Under the pieces are notes generated by a model, which was not told the origin of the DNA, made no database searches, and saw nothing but the letters and a program-made list of their open reading frames with translations. Of a stretch of DNA of 49,202 nucleotides, positions 22,464 to 37,400 are shown one piece after another (positions within the stretch are counted from its first letter, which is position 1; each line of letters opens with the position of its first letter). The DNA comes from Acanthaster planci (lineage: Eukaryota; Echinodermata; Asteroidea; Valvatida; Acanthasteridae), in the NCBI RefSeq assembly GCF_001949145.1, contig NW_019091368.1:32113-81314 (forward strand). The letters are read 5' to 3'. A program made the position numbers and the translations under genes.

Positions 22464-25400
22464 GTAACTGCGTTTTTTGTCTTTGAAATAACATTTTTTT
22501 CAGAGTTGATCATATCATTTGTTAAATTTTTTTTAAACTAAAAACAGAAAATGGAACAGTGCAGGAATTACCTCGCATTTCTCTTTAAAACGAGAAGTGT
22601 GATGTAATGTTTTAAATCCCGAAAGTTTTTCCTTCAGTTTATAGTTGACGTGATGCCTTTCGGCCTACATACTAAGAAGGCGATAAAATCGTTTATCTCT
22701 TAAGAAGAATACGCAAGATGTGAAGAGGTGGAATTAAAATAAAGTTTTTGTAGGTTGGCAATATTTCTGGGAGGCCAAAAACACGGAGAGGTCAGTACGC
22801 AAACCTTTGTCAGTTTACAAGGGTGGAACTAAATTTGGTGACTTTTGCTCGATTGGGGATGAAGGGAATGACATCGTTCAAAACTTGTCCTTGACTTTTT
22901 TAAACGCCTTTTTTTGCAGGGGTAAGGTAAAAGTTCTGCGTCATTATTACCTGCAGTTGCTTAAAACAGTTAACCATAAAATTGACACGGTTGCACTTTC
23001 ACCGGATATGTTGTTTCAGCGATGACCTGCAACCTTGGCCAGGAACCAGACTCATCCTCTGGCACCAGTTACCTATGGGTTATCGACGCGGATACGAGCT
23101 GTCAATGCACCCGTTTCGTGTTAGGCGGGCTAAACACACACCCCGTCAAAAGGCCATCTGTGATGACCGCCAGTGGCTCTTCGCCGAAAAGCTTCGCCCG
23201 AGTAGCAATTCGGGAATGGCTGAAATGTCCTGGTGAGTTTTGCGAATCCTCCTTGAAATCCTTCGCCTAGTGCAGATTTTTTCAATCAATGTTTGGTGCG
23301 ATTGGTAGATCCTGTGACCTGAACATTTGATCCTTACGTTTTGTCTATTTAGCCATTTCAACCTTTTCTAGCTTGGTTGAACTTGAAGGAAGATTAGTTT
23401 GAAAACAGGAAGTAAAGTCAGAGTTTTCAAACAGAGCCGACCAATAAATGCACCGAGATTGGCTGATGGAGCAGATTGCTCGGGGTTTCTTTAATCTGTT
23501 TTATTTTATTGTGCTGCCTTCTCAAATAGTTTTATTCAGTTTTAGTCTTAATGTTTATCTATATCATTAACTTTGTAATTACTATTTTCGATTTTTCCAT
23601 TTCTTCACGTTTTCTCGTTTTATAAAGTAGCATTTGTTTATTTCTCATCTTTCCTTTTTTTTAGTAACTTTGGTAAAGTTTTAATTTTGGTTTCTCTATT
23701 AATAGTGTAGTCTTACATAATAATTTGTTCTTTATGTTCAGGGCTCTCATTAATAGCAATAAGGATTACTGACGAGGCTACCCTGATTAAATGAAACAGA
23801 AAATAAATAAATAAAATGAATTCTATGGTGTTTGGAAAGGGGTTCTCAAAAAGCGTGGTTTTAAGTTAAGATACAATTTGCCATGACTTTGACCATATTC
23901 ACGATATTCATAATTATGATACTAATTTTAGGCCTACCCAGCCAAATCATATTACAAGCTTACAAATTCAGATATTGATTTCATCTGGTTATTATTTTTG
24001 TTACATGCCTCGTTGCAAATCGTGAACTGTAGCCTTCCCTCGGCCACTGACGGAAAAGAAGAACCCCCCCAGCACCCCCTTCGTCTGGTGCCCACACGTG
24101 CATGATGGCGCAATGCGCAGATTATGGGCCCCTGTCCGGATCCGGCCCAAGTGTGCATGGGCGTTTTGGGGTTCATTCTGTGCGCGCGAATGATCTGTTT
24201 ACCAAATTGCAATCTTAATTTCATTGTTCTCTGGTGCTAGCTCATTGTTCTCTGGTGCTAGCTCATCAAGGCTAGAAGGCCGCCTTATGCTGCCTATTAG
24301 TTCGACGTTTTAAAGACATTTCATAACAGTGGCGTAACTATGGGGAGAGTGTATGGGCAGACATCTGTGTCCCCTGCCGGGTATCACTGGAAATTTTCAT
24401 ATACAAAATGTATGTACAAGTTTGCTTCGGTGCCCCAGGGCCCCTGAAAAAATTGTACCCCCAAATGTCCCTCAGAAATGTCATCCTATACACTACGATA
24501 CTACGGAAGCCCATTTGTGACATTAAGCATAGGCCCCTACATTTTTCAAAAAGTAAAGCATATTTTTCAGAGTCCGGTAACGATATTATATTATCTCAAC
24601 TTCGTTTTTACGAAATATATTTTAAAATTCGTTTTATATAAATGCACTTTGACAAAACATGTCTCATAAAAACTCGAACTGTGTATCAGAAATGTATATC
24701 AGAAAACCATTCTGGTTTGATTTTACAAGACAATTATTTTTAGTTCGTTTTTAAGAGAGAGTGTCTTTAGGCGTGCTTTCATAATAGAATTAATGCACAA
24801 TTAAGAGGTCTACTTTTAGGAGCATCGTTTTTATTTTAGGAAAGAAATTGCTTTTGGGAGGTGTATTTCTCAAAGTTGTTTTATAACATATGTTTTGGGA
24901 GTACGTTTTATAAGTTACATTATATTCGTTTTCAAGTCGTTTTATGCAATATGACATCGAGCTTAAATTGTATATCTTTGAACAATAACTAAGAAACAAC
25001 ATATCTCACAAAAACAACCTTATTATTAATATATTTGATTCAAAACGTTTTGTTTACAATAATAAAAACAATGCCTCTGAAATAGATCTCATCAGAACGA
25101 TCTGGAGAATATATCTCGTACAAACGAACTTTGAAAAAATACATCTTATACAAAAGATTTTTGGAAAAATTCTAAATAAATTGAGCTGTGGAAAAATACA
25201 CCTCACTGTTGGAAAACACACACGATGGCGCTAAAGGGCCTTGGTGCGACACTGTTTTTGTGTGTTTTCAGTGCGTTGCGCGTTGTAGCTCATAGATACC
25301 CAAGATGTCGAGAACAAAGACTTTTTTCCAGAGTATGTACAGCAATGACAACCAATGAAACCACAGAAAAGCCAATGCATTTGGAAAACGGCAACTGTGA

Positions 25401-28400
25401 AAGGTGTCTTAATAAATCAAGCATCGATCCTCGCCTGTATGTTTCCACATCGGTAGGCTAGTTTGCCTCCGAAGATTCCTTGGCAACAAGTTACCTCATT
25501 ACGCAGTGTGCTTAAGACGTGAAAACCGTCAAGGTGACGACGTTCAACTGCATGCCCGTGCAGCATGACTTTATGAAAAGGCAGAGTAAAATCGTGTGCC
25601 TGGCAAAGGGCGTCCTTTTGCCTGGAAGCATGATCACAGCAGAAAATATTCCTGCCAAAAGGGCTTAAGAAACACACTCTCTTTATTTAGTAAAAAGAAA
25701 AAATACTACAAAATCAACACAGGCTGTACAAAAAGCAGCCTTTGAACAACTTATTAAACGACTTAGGTTTTTTTTTTATTTTTGCAAAGAAATCTTTGTA
25801 TTTCATTAAAATAAAACAGTCGCATACATCTGTCCTTTTGCCGGGTGAAGTGTTTTGGCTGTGGTCATGCTTCCCAGAAAAAGGGCATAAGCGCCTAAGT
25901 CCTTTTTTCATACACACGTCGAAATGTTTAAGTCATAGCCATGGTCGGCGCCGGGATTTTACTTTCTTTTCTTTTTTTTGGGGGGGGGGCGTCAAAGCAC
26001 TCAGCTGCATGCAGAAAACTAAAGCTCCATGGTTACGGAAAGGAAGCGATTTATTTCCAAGGTCTAAAGCATATGGTTAGTCACAACATGGACGGTCGAG
26101 ATTCATAATAATAATAATAAGAGTAATATAATTTATTTACAGATGGTAGCCATGTCATCTAAAAACAGATGATTTTCAATGGGTCATCTAACAATATTCA
26201 AATAATCAAAGCAAAAATACAACTAAATTAAGTTATATTAAAACATATAGCACATTGACTTTTAAAAAATATTCCAATATATGTCGATATTAAATATTTC
26301 ATGAAGTACACTATAGCACTGGGAAAAGGTTGTGGCGAGGTTGGATCCATTCCATCTCGTCAAGCCACGGAGCAACGTCAATGCCCATCAAGGTTACGGG
26401 CTAGAATGATGCGTTAATATATGGAACGTAAATCGCAATTGTTACGTTGTTCCGTTGGCTTCAAGTGCCTTGAATGCATTTGATGTCTTGTTGTTCTTTT
26501 TTAAAACTCTCCGGCAGTTTCAAGCAAGCTTAGAAATGCCGCGTTGTAGCCAAGAATTGTTGCACATAACCATCTCATGTTTCAAGTTTTATTTTGTCGT
26601 AGGAACAACAGAAGTCGTCTTTATTATGAGGAAAATATGTTTGCACTTTTTCAACGAAAACGTCAAGCTAGACATGAGTTTTCGTAGATTTCCACTCTGA
26701 AATGTTCAGCATGTTGGAATCAACTACTTCCTGATTTACCGTAGGTATTATGGAAAAATAGCGAAGCCTAATTTTCTGTGCTCGGGCGAGACTACTCCGT
26801 TAAGGCATACAGTTGTTAGGCTACTAAAACACACCAGTAACTACTGACTGACACACCAGTAACTACAGAAGTTGCACTAAATACGCCCCTGCTGTGACTC
26901 TTGTGATACATTCAGAGAAATTGATGTTAAAAATGGATAAAATTATAAACGAATTCTACGTATATAGTATTCGTGTCCTCCTTTAATTCACTGTATTCAA
27001 ATTAATAATTGCCTGGGACTCTTCTAGGGTCTCGGGGTTCACGGCCCACCACACTTCCTCCCTGCCCATCCATTTAACCCCCAAAGGGTCGAGCGGCTAT
27101 GCAAGGGAGGAATGAGACAAGCCCCGGCCGCCAAGTCGGCGAAGGTGATTTTAAGTCTTTTATAGCTACAGACTGACAGCAAGCGTTGGGAAAACAAAAA
27201 GTCACCGCGTGGATTCGAACGCTCTGTCTCATTATCTGATAACTGCGAGCTTAACCCCTCGGCCATTTCAATGGGTGCGTTCGAGTAGCTTCCCTGAAAA
27301 CACCAGTGGTTTATACCATAGGAAGCCTCGAAACGAGGCTGATCGAACGCTGCAGTGTATTCGCCAAAGCATTCAGCAAAAAGGGTCAAGTCTCCGCCAG
27401 TTCCATCATATCNAAACAATGTGCTGTTTGGTCCTTCAGGTTTCATTTGATTTTCAATTTTTAGTAGGTTAACCAATGAATTTTTTAGTTATCCACCCCA
27501 AACAAACTCACCCCCTAAAAAGTGAATGTTGCCAAGCCCTCCCAGCAGCCATTTTTCAAATGACATCCCTCACCTTCCCAGGGCTCTTCTGGCTAATTTT
27601 CAATCTCAATTTTGTCTGCTTTGCCCCCAGATGGGTGCCCCTGAATCTACAGAGATGATCCTGGGCCATATTGACACAATCCCACCATTTCTTGGCCCAA
27701 ACAGACCCCTCTTTTTGAAACAATCTCTGAGGGTACTTTTTGTGCGCCTCCGTCTGGCGGAGAATTTTCCTTGAATTGAGACACTGCACCCATCTATGCT
27801 CGAACAGTCCATCCGTAACGTCATTACACTCGGGCAGCCTCCAGAGACCCGCTCGCCAGCTGGGGTAGTGGTGGCTGACACCAGGGCAGGCGCGAATATC
27901 ACGTGATGGCTAAACGAAGTTTGACTTACACGTACGTGTACGCTAGTCGAACGCACCCATTGACGTTGCTTTTCATCCTGCATTTGAAGGAGCCCAAAAT
28001 GTCGCTCCCTATAGACACCTATCTTCACGTCTAAATTCTTTCATAGTTCAATAGGTGGATGACGTGCTGTCATTAGTATGGTTGGGGGGTCGTTTTCTTT
28101 CCGAAGGAGCGTATTTAGGCCAAGTAGTGATAGTTATATAAACTGCATTTTATTTGTGCGATAAATTGTGTATTTATTGCTTTCCGGTTGCCGCACGAAA
28201 TCAATCCACAGGTACTCTTTTTCGGATGGGATTCCATTTTGAATTGAGTCAGCTATGGCTGGGTTGGCTTTAAAATGGTGAATGTTTTCAGAACTTGCAA
28301 TCCTGGATTTCAATCCGAGAGCACCAATGATGCTTGAGTACAGTTGAACGAAAGGAAACTATTCGGCGAAAACTTGAAACCATTCTATGTTTGCCGCGTA

Positions 28401-31400
28401 GACTTTTATGAGATTACTTACAGAAATCCTACACAAGAAATTATGCTGCTTTAATATCTGCATCCCCCCCAAGAAATAATAATTTTAACAGAATTTCATT
28501 TCCGGATTATATTTTTTCTAGACCCATGTTCGTCTACACCTTGTCAGCATGGAGGTACATGTGAGGCTGTTGGAGTAAGCTACAGCTGTCATTGTCCTCC
28601 AGAATACCAAGGCCCTATCTGCCAAGACAAACGTGAGTAATGGTCTATTATTGGTCGACCAAAGTGTTCTCCAATAAATTGTTTGGTCCTCCCTTTAAAA
28701 ACATTTGAGAACGTTCCTTCTTTTTTGGGGGGGTTTATAGTTGAAGAAATATACCACATATAGGATTTATTTTTTCTTTTCTGTCACATGGTGAGACAAA
28801 GATGTGCATCATGCAATATCTGTTACCGCTTATACATGTATAAGCAATGGCAAGGATGAAATACTGAGTGGAAAAAATAATAACATGAACCACTCGTTGG
28901 ACCTGTCTCATTTTATCGATTATTGTTTAAATGTTTTTTATTTGGTATTTTGATAGCTGCGAGAATATTTTTCAAACAATTTGTGAATTTTTTTTTTTGC
29001 TTTGCACTGACGGCCATACGCAGAAATGCAAATGTGACGTAGCAAGTAAGGGATCCGTACACAAGGGCAATGGAAGTATAAATGATATGGCCAAGAGCTT
29101 TGGATTGTTGGCATTTCTAAGATAAAGTCGTGTCTGAATTGATTGGCTACGGTCAGAAATGACACGTGAATTTATGGAAGTACGAAGCCGCTAGCTGACT
29201 GCTCCGTGAGACGTGCGTTATTATGCCATTTGCTGATGTAGCCAAGTATGTGTTAAAAATCGCACACCGCATGTTACTTGCAATATGCAACTCCACTGAG
29301 CGCATGTTGTATGAGATAAAATGAGCATTAATGTTATGCTGAAATTAATTTCCTACATCACTGAATTGTGCACAAAGGACGCACGCTGTAAACTTGATAC
29401 ATTTTAGCAACAGCGACAGGAAAGTGGCTGATTATACACTCCAGCGGATGGACATCCAAAAATGTTGCGAACGGCCCTAAATCGTTTAGAATAATCATAT
29501 TCAAGGAATTCGGCTACACTCTCTAAGGGAAAGTTGCAAACCGAGAGCTTCAGCTAGAAAACAAAAGGAAGAAAATCAAAATTTTGAACGCAGAATCATT
29601 TGAGGAAATCAATTGCTAATTCAGTTCCAATAATCTTTATTTGAAAGACCCATGTTTCTTTACACCATGTCAACATGGAGGCACATGTGAACCGCAAGGC
29701 ACCAAGTACTCCTGTCGATGTTCACATGATTATTACGGCAGGCTCTGCCAAGAGGAGAGTAAGTACTCCATCATCCGAAGTGAACCATTTTGGGATCTCG
29801 TTCTTGAAGGACAAATTAACAAAGGGAAACATGATATCTAATCTGTTTTGGTCTCTTATTTGTTTGCCAATTTTATTGGATGTGGTTTAAATCTTGAAGT
29901 GTATATTCAAAAACAGTGATGATTAACAGAGCAAGCATCCAAGCGTTATTATTCCATTGGCAGATTTACTTTATTTTTAGGAGCAAAAATGAGGCTTCAT
30001 TTATGAACGGAGAGGCTCATGTCGTTGCTATGGCAGCGACAAAGCGCTGACGTTGCATTTCAATCAAAAAGCCGAAACTTTCATTCGCTCCAGCTGTATA
30101 CTTTGCCTGTGTCTTTCGAAGTTCGTTATCGTTCGAAACAAGATGTGATTTTCACAATTTATGATGGTTGTTAGTTCCTGCATGAATTTGCACCAACCGG
30201 AGCAACGACAGGGAATTTTTGTCTAAGTAAACGTGATTTGCAGAGAACCTGAACAGGCATTCGAGGGCCAAATTGTTATTCAGCGATTTTGGTTCCCTAA
30301 TCAGAATTGCTTTTGCTCCATTCACAGACCCTTGTCTGTCAGATCCGTGCCAGAACAACGGCACATGTGCGCCTGCTTCTACCGAGTCAAGGGTCACCTA
30401 CACTTGTACTTGTCCACCCAAGTTCTATGGAAAAGACTGCAGAGTGAGCGGTACGTGATAACATAATTATGCTTTAGATTGATTTCAATTGACACCTTCC
30501 CGTGAGCTTTATCCCGTATATCAAACCTGAACAACCTCTCTTACCAATTCGACAACAAAACGGATGTGGGAAAGAGGTTCATGGGGCTTACCTAATTCCG
30601 GCAAATAAAAGAATATCAAATAGAAAATTCTATTACATGCAATGAGCCGATGTGAAATCATCCAACCTGGTAGTTTGGAAAATAGGTGAGTAGTTCCGAT
30701 GTTGCAGATTATGCATATAATTTCTAATTTTTGAAATATTTGTTATCATAACACCGCAGATAACTTGGGTAAAGACCCAATGTTTTGAAGTTCCCTCATC
30801 CACTTCTTCCAATGACATGATTCGTGCACAATATCGACAGCTTCTGAGCTTTAAAATATAGTCTCCCGGGATTTCTTTCTTATAGGCTTTCATGTTTTCT
30901 TTCTTTTTTAGATCCTTGTTTATCACTTCCCTGCAAGAACAATGGCTCTTGCATTGCTAGCACAGGAGCAGACGATGGATTGTTTCCCCAGTACTACAGA
31001 TGCATTTGCCCAGCGAATATCATGGGATACAATTGCGACATGAGCGGTAACTATAATATACACTCTGGTTGTAAAAAATCAAATTGCCAGTGGATCTTTC
31101 ACATAAAAAGCCCGTTTCATAATTGTAATAAAGATTGCGCAGTAGGTTGCGCAGTATCTGACATTATTTATCTGTCATTCAAAGGCGCTAATATAATTCT
31201 ACACAAAATTCAGTTTTAATTTGTGTTTCGTTCTTGCAATGGCTGGCAAACAGATTGGAATGTAACACCATTCCCTAAGACCATCCAACCGGGAAATCGG
31301 CTTCTCATGTACGTTTAACGTCCATATCCAGCATGAGTCAGGGTCCACCTTATAATTTTTTTTTAATTTTTTGATAAATAATATCTCCTCTGTCATTAGA

Positions 31401-34400
31401 ATAGGAAACCTTGGCTGCGATGGTATATTTAGACCTTAATTGGGTCTTGGTATGAGAGTCGGATGGATTTCTTTTTTTCAAAAAGGCTTTCTAGATGTAC
31501 TTTCATCCTTTCCACAGTCCACAAGCTCCCTTCCACGCCCATACGTTTCTGCGTATTGCCTCAGTATACCGAACTGGAAACAAAACAGTTCTGCTGCGCG
31601 TAAATTAGTTTCAAGACAAAACGCGTATTTTCATGAAGTCACGATATTGGCATCATTCGTGTATTGCTGATCACAGACCCTTGTTTATCGGCACCGTGTG
31701 ACAATGACGGCAATTGCTCGTCGACTGATGACTCAGGGGTTGCGATCTACACGTGCCGATGTACAGGCGATAACTTCGGCGTCAACTGTGACCTACCCGG
31801 TAATGTAATAAAATAAATCAGTCTGATCAGCTGTCGTGAATGGCTTATGCACACTGCTGGTTGGTCTGTGTACATTATGCGGGAGATATTCTCAGCAACT
31901 GAAACGGGTGTCTAGGTAAAGCTTAGGCCTAGGTACATCTTCATTAGGCGAATGGCGTCGTAAGTGATGGCGGTTTGGGAAATTGTGTCAATTTTCTAAT
32001 GAATAAAATGATTTTGGCTCAGAATCTGTTTTTATGTTCTTGATCGACTCCCCTCGACTTCAGACCCTTGTCTGTCCCAACCATGTCAGAACAACGGCAC
32101 GTGCACGACAGTCCCAACCGATGCAGGGGTAGAATTCGCATGCAGCTGTGTGGAAGGGCATTTTGGTCGTTCCTGTAACATTCCTGGTAAGCCTGGCTTC
32201 GATCTCTCTGTTCCATTTCCTTTCCTTAAGCCCACTCAGGCCTGCCGCCAGCCCAGCCTAGCGCTGAAACCTGGAACTTCGGGAAATAGTAACCGAAAAG
32301 TTTTCTTTTTTCTTGTCTTAGATCCCTGTCTGTCAACTCCGTGCCATGACCGTGGTGAGTGTGCGTCCTACTCAATGTCATCGGGGGACGTGAGCTTCAC
32401 ATGCACTTGTACCCCTGGTCACTTTGGTCCCGTCTGCGATTTAAGTGGTAAGCCTTCAATTCAGCTGAGTCTCTGTTTTTCTCAAAATAGGAATAACGAC
32501 AATCTTCAACGATGACAGAATATACAGACTCTATGAGCAAAATCATCGACGGGTCTTTTGAAACGCCTGCAGTCTCACGACCATCTTAGGCCCATGGTCA
32601 CGTGTTTTCCCCTATTTCCCTTCTGCACTTCTGCTCAGTCAACTTGCTCGTTAGTTCTTGCGAACATGTTCTGGGACACCTGTTTCATATGAGATTAAGA
32701 TCTAGACGAAAATACATATCAGTGGATAACTTGACGTTACAACTGCTAAAGAAAAGTATACGTGTGAAGCAAAGGAGTTGTTTCCTCCCATGTGTCAACA
32801 AAAACTAGTCTCCTGATCAACTATTCCTTTTGCTACATGGCCCATCAGCTGCATCCACGAGACGTCTAAGACCTATAAGACAGTATCCGAAGTTGCTTAG
32901 GTTTGCTTTTTAATGTATCTTCTAAACTATCTAACTTGCAGACCCGTGCCTCTCACAGCCATGTCGAAATGACAGCCCTTGCTTATCTTTGTCGACTGAA
33001 ACAGGTGTAACTTACGAGTGTCATTGCCTGCCAGATTTTTTCGGACCCGTGTGTGCCATAATAGGTTAGCAAAGCGTACATTATAATCGTTAAAAGTTAA
33101 AGGAGAGAGGAAGGTATTCGGTTAAAAGATGCGTTGCATAAGCTGATAGACTAACCGTGAAAATGTTGTCACCCTGTTGTGCTGAAGAAGAACGTTTTAG
33201 CAAAGCGGACCATTGTTTCTGGACTGCGAGCGTGCTTACAAAAATTGGGGAGGGACAGCTCATCATAAAAAGCAAGTTACTAACGAATTTTTTGGACTGT
33301 TCTGTGCCATAATAGATGCGAAAAATGGTCATGATAGATATCAATGAAAGATAGGATAATGTACAGAAGGTATAAGCTACGATCACGTTTGAGAGACAAA
33401 ACTGTAAAAGAACTTCTTTTCTGGAAAGGAGAGAGAGGGAAGCGGCTTGAAATGTACTTACACGGACTTCAACGCAAGATACGTGGACGGCTGAAGCTGA
33501 CTTTCATTATGCATGGTGATTGCTCCTTGAACCCCGTGAAATAGTCAGATAATAAGAGAGGTTTACTATGGCTGAAATGTGTCCAGACTATGACACTACG
33601 CAAGCAAAGGTACCATTGGTCACAAAGAGTGCTGGGTATGCATTTTCGTAACTACAGACTTGGGCCTCCAATAACTTGTCCCATATTAATATGAACAAAC
33701 TTGATCTTAGATTTCAAGACATACACGCAGCAATCAGGCGGATTGAGTTTTACCTCGACTTGAGATCTGACAAATGCTCTTTCTAAACAAACTATGATGT
33801 AGTTACGAATTATTGTCTGAAGTGCACTTCTTTTAAACCAGACCCTTGTTTGTCCAACCCATGTGGTAACCATGGAGACTGCCAAACTTCTGCTGTTGGA
33901 TCGGAAGTGAAGTACAAATGTAAATGTTTCCCTGGGTTCTATGGCATCAACTGCAATGTTCCCGGTAAGCAACTTAAATGTGAACCATGATCTGAATGAA
34001 GCAAAAACATAGCTTTTTCATATAATCATCACGGTTTAGGAAGAAATCCACCCGCTTAGATGGCACAAAATTACAAGCAATTGAGTCAGCAAGAAACTTT
34101 ATCATGGACTAGCATCTTGTCTCTTTAAGATAGGAAACAATTAAACAGTTCTTAAATCCATGGACAACAGAAAAATTTAACAGGCATTTCATATGTAATA
34201 CCCGAAGACGGAATAAACCTTATTGCATGGAGATGGGCCTTTTTGAAATGATTTAAATCTCAGCTCAAGACATTATATACCAGTAGGCTGTTTAGTATTT
34301 AATAAGGGCAAACCGTTCGTATAAAGCATATACAAAAAAATCAGGAAACTTTCAGGCTGATAAATAACGAAAACCTTAAGTGCCGTAAGTATTCCTTACC

Positions 34401-37400
34401 ACAGCGCAACAAGTTAAATGTTACAGAATTCCAAGGAAACAACTCCTACACAAAATGTAGAGACAAGATTAAATGAGATTTGGTAAGAGCTAAAAATATT
34501 CTTTAATCTTTTTATATAAAGACGTTTTATGAACCCGTGAAATGGAAAGTGTCCATAGGCAGGCGCTGATAGGTGGATAAGTTCTTAATTGTCTTGAGAA
34601 GTGAATTTCCTGTCTCAAATTTACAAAATTCAAATACTTTTAGGTGTTTTTCCATATTTGCAGACCCCTGTTTGTCAAATCCATGTCAGAATAATGGCAC
34701 TTGTAGTTCTTCTCAGACGAAATCAGGTGCCCGATACAGTTGCAGTTGTCAACCTGAGTTCTTTGGTATCCAATGCGGCGATGATGGTAAATAACACCTT
34801 CGTCTTTTTCACTGTAAAGTAGATACCGTACGATTTCTTTGAAATGAAGTAGCCAAAGGTTAAAAGCACAAATTATAACCTAGTTGATAGGGTTCCCACT
34901 CATATCAGCAGATACGGAACATGCTGCAGTGTATTAGAGTTGCAATTGACTTAAGTCGTAAGTAGTCTGGACTGCTCAACCGTTATTTCTCGAAATGTAA
35001 TTCTCACAGATACGTTTTTTCCCCTAGCATGACTGTTGCATGTGGTGTATGACCTACTCTATATCTAGAATATCCAATAAGGACATGAGATCAATGGGTA
35101 AAGCATTTGAAGGAATAGAGATCAAATAGTTTAACTGGTGCAAGCTGTACTAAGTCTCACTGAATTTATGAATGAATATTTTAATTGTTATCAGCAAATT
35201 CAAGTTCACCGTAAAATGAAGTAACAATCGCACCAAGAGTGCATACTTTACCCATGGTGATACTGGTGTCCAACATTGACGATGGCTCCCCCTCCCCGCA
35301 CGGAGAGACATTATACTAAGACAAAGCAAACTTATTTAAAGTTCTGTGGTAGCGTAACCAAGAGGTGTCAGTTTATTAAAATGCACGGGGGCTGGAGATA
35401 TTACAAATTCATACGTTTGCTGATAGAAATAAAACAGGGACGGTGGGAACAGGTGTTGAAAATGGTTACTGGATGTGTTAGAAAGTATTCCAAAATCGAC
35501 TTAAGGCCTGCTATAATGTCCTCGCGGGAAGAACACTGTAATTTCCAAGGACGAAACTATCTCGCGAATACACTTCTAACAAGAAAGCCCAGTTACAAGT
35601 GTCAAAGGCCAGTGTTTTCTGCTTAAAATGTGCGGCAGGTTTCTGTCTGTCGTCACAGCCCTGCCTGAACGGTGGCACGTGTACTTCTACTGACCCTAAA
35701 TCCTACATATGCAGCTGTTTGCCCAAGTATTTTGGTGGTGAATGTCACATCTCCGGTAAGTATAGTTTTGCACCCTGGTCGTATGCATTTTTATAGCAAG
35801 TACAGTTGAGAAAGAAGTGGAAAGTTGCATACCTATTTGAAGAGACAGCAACATTTTGATAACTGAGAAATTTGCCTGAACGTTTGACAAATTTAAGAAA
35901 CAGAACATTTTGTGCAACAGTGAAATGTTTGTGTTTTTATATTAAAAGGTACGTATATTCCATGTCGTTCAAATGCAGACCCGTGTTTGTCCATTCCGTG
36001 CCTTAACAATGGCACCTGTACCCCGTCGACGTCAGGGCTTGATTTTACTTGCCGTTGTTCGTCTGAGTTCTTTGGCCCAACCTGTGCCCTGACAGGTGAG
36101 AAAGTAACATAAGTTGTATAACTTGTGGAAATATAAACCATCCAAGGCACTGGAATCTTGAATGGACCAACCAGTGGTGGTACTTCGATGATGACTTCGA
36201 TGTCTGGAGATAGGCCTACAGTTTATTGTTGCATTGTTAAGCTCCCTTTGTGCGAGGTCGGACGGTCTGAAAATATAAGGATTCGTGGGTTAAAATTGAA
36301 GTCGAGAGTGTTGTAACTTTTTGGACAAGTTTTTGGACTGCCGTGAGCATATGCAGTATGGTGCCAAGAAAACACCAAATGGGCAAAACTCAATCATTCG
36401 AACAAGAATCAAGAAGTTATAGAGTGCTCAGTCAGGACATGCATGTCACGCATTAAGTGGCTATATACACGTACCGTTTGCTTTTGTTTTCAAGGCCAAG
36501 ATGCGTTGCCTTCCTGCCAAGCGTATGTTACCGCTAATTTGTCATTCGGAAGTGGATTCTACAAGATCAGACCGGAGTGTGGAGACACGTTATTGACTGG
36601 CCCCGTGAATGTGTGTAAGTTTGAACGTAAAAATCACTGACACCAATTAATCTGTATATAATATGTTATATGAACATAATCTTGGAAATACAGCCTCACT
36701 TGGCGAGCTTTACCACCCCTTTTTTCCTTGCATGTAATTCCATAAATCGGGAACTAATTTATTGTCATTTTTTTCTAGATTGTGACCAGGAATCAAACGG
36801 TGGTGGATGGATGAGGTACGTTATCTTGTCAGTTGAACTCAATTTGACGATGGATTGAAACGGCGCGAGATTACAACTTTTTGGGAGACTCTTGACGAGA
36901 TTGCCCCTGGAAAATCAATAGTATCGAAAGCCAAAATTAACTACAGTATTGGGGAATATTCACGCAAGCATAGGTCTACCTAGAAGATTTGATGTCCTTG
37001 TATTGATGATTGTCTTTTTAGTTTTGCCATAATTAAAATTCTCAAGGAAAGTATTTTTTCCCCAAATCTTACATATTTTACTCGCCAGGCTGTACACTAT
37101 GTCGCCTACTTGCTCCTCGTACGAAAACAACGGACCCTGGACGACCGAGCTGATCCATTGCCTTTGGGTAAATTCCAGTGCTATCGGGATTGCACTGACC
37201 CAAGCTTCGACTGACGCTCAAGAGTTTGGGGTTCTCAAAGGGAGCTTGTTGACCAATCCGGTCTTCCCAGAGGCTGACGTCATCGCCAACTTGGCCAATT
37301 GCAAAACTCCGGATGGCTCTGACTGGACTCAGAGATACAGGGGTAAGCCTTTCCCCCCCCCGCATCTGTCAATCTGCATGTACACATTCCTGCTTTTTAT

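Noticed and set aside
25225-25461. Alternative leader exon for the EGF gene
   Set aside because: Its only plausible donor is phase 0, whereas the first EGF exon needs phase 1. The leader at 22400 fits both phase and order.
27203-27266. Functional tRNA gene
   Set aside because: A- and B-boxes are present but there is no acceptor stem and no clean anticodon arm, so it is treated as a SINE head.
33344-33544. Basic 66-codon frame
   Set aside because: Lys/Arg-rich but intronic, between EGF exons 8 and 9, without splice sites of the right phase.
35276-35626. 116-codon frame just before EGF-like domain 11
   Set aside because: Intronic. It does not join to either neighbour in phase and has no Cys pattern.
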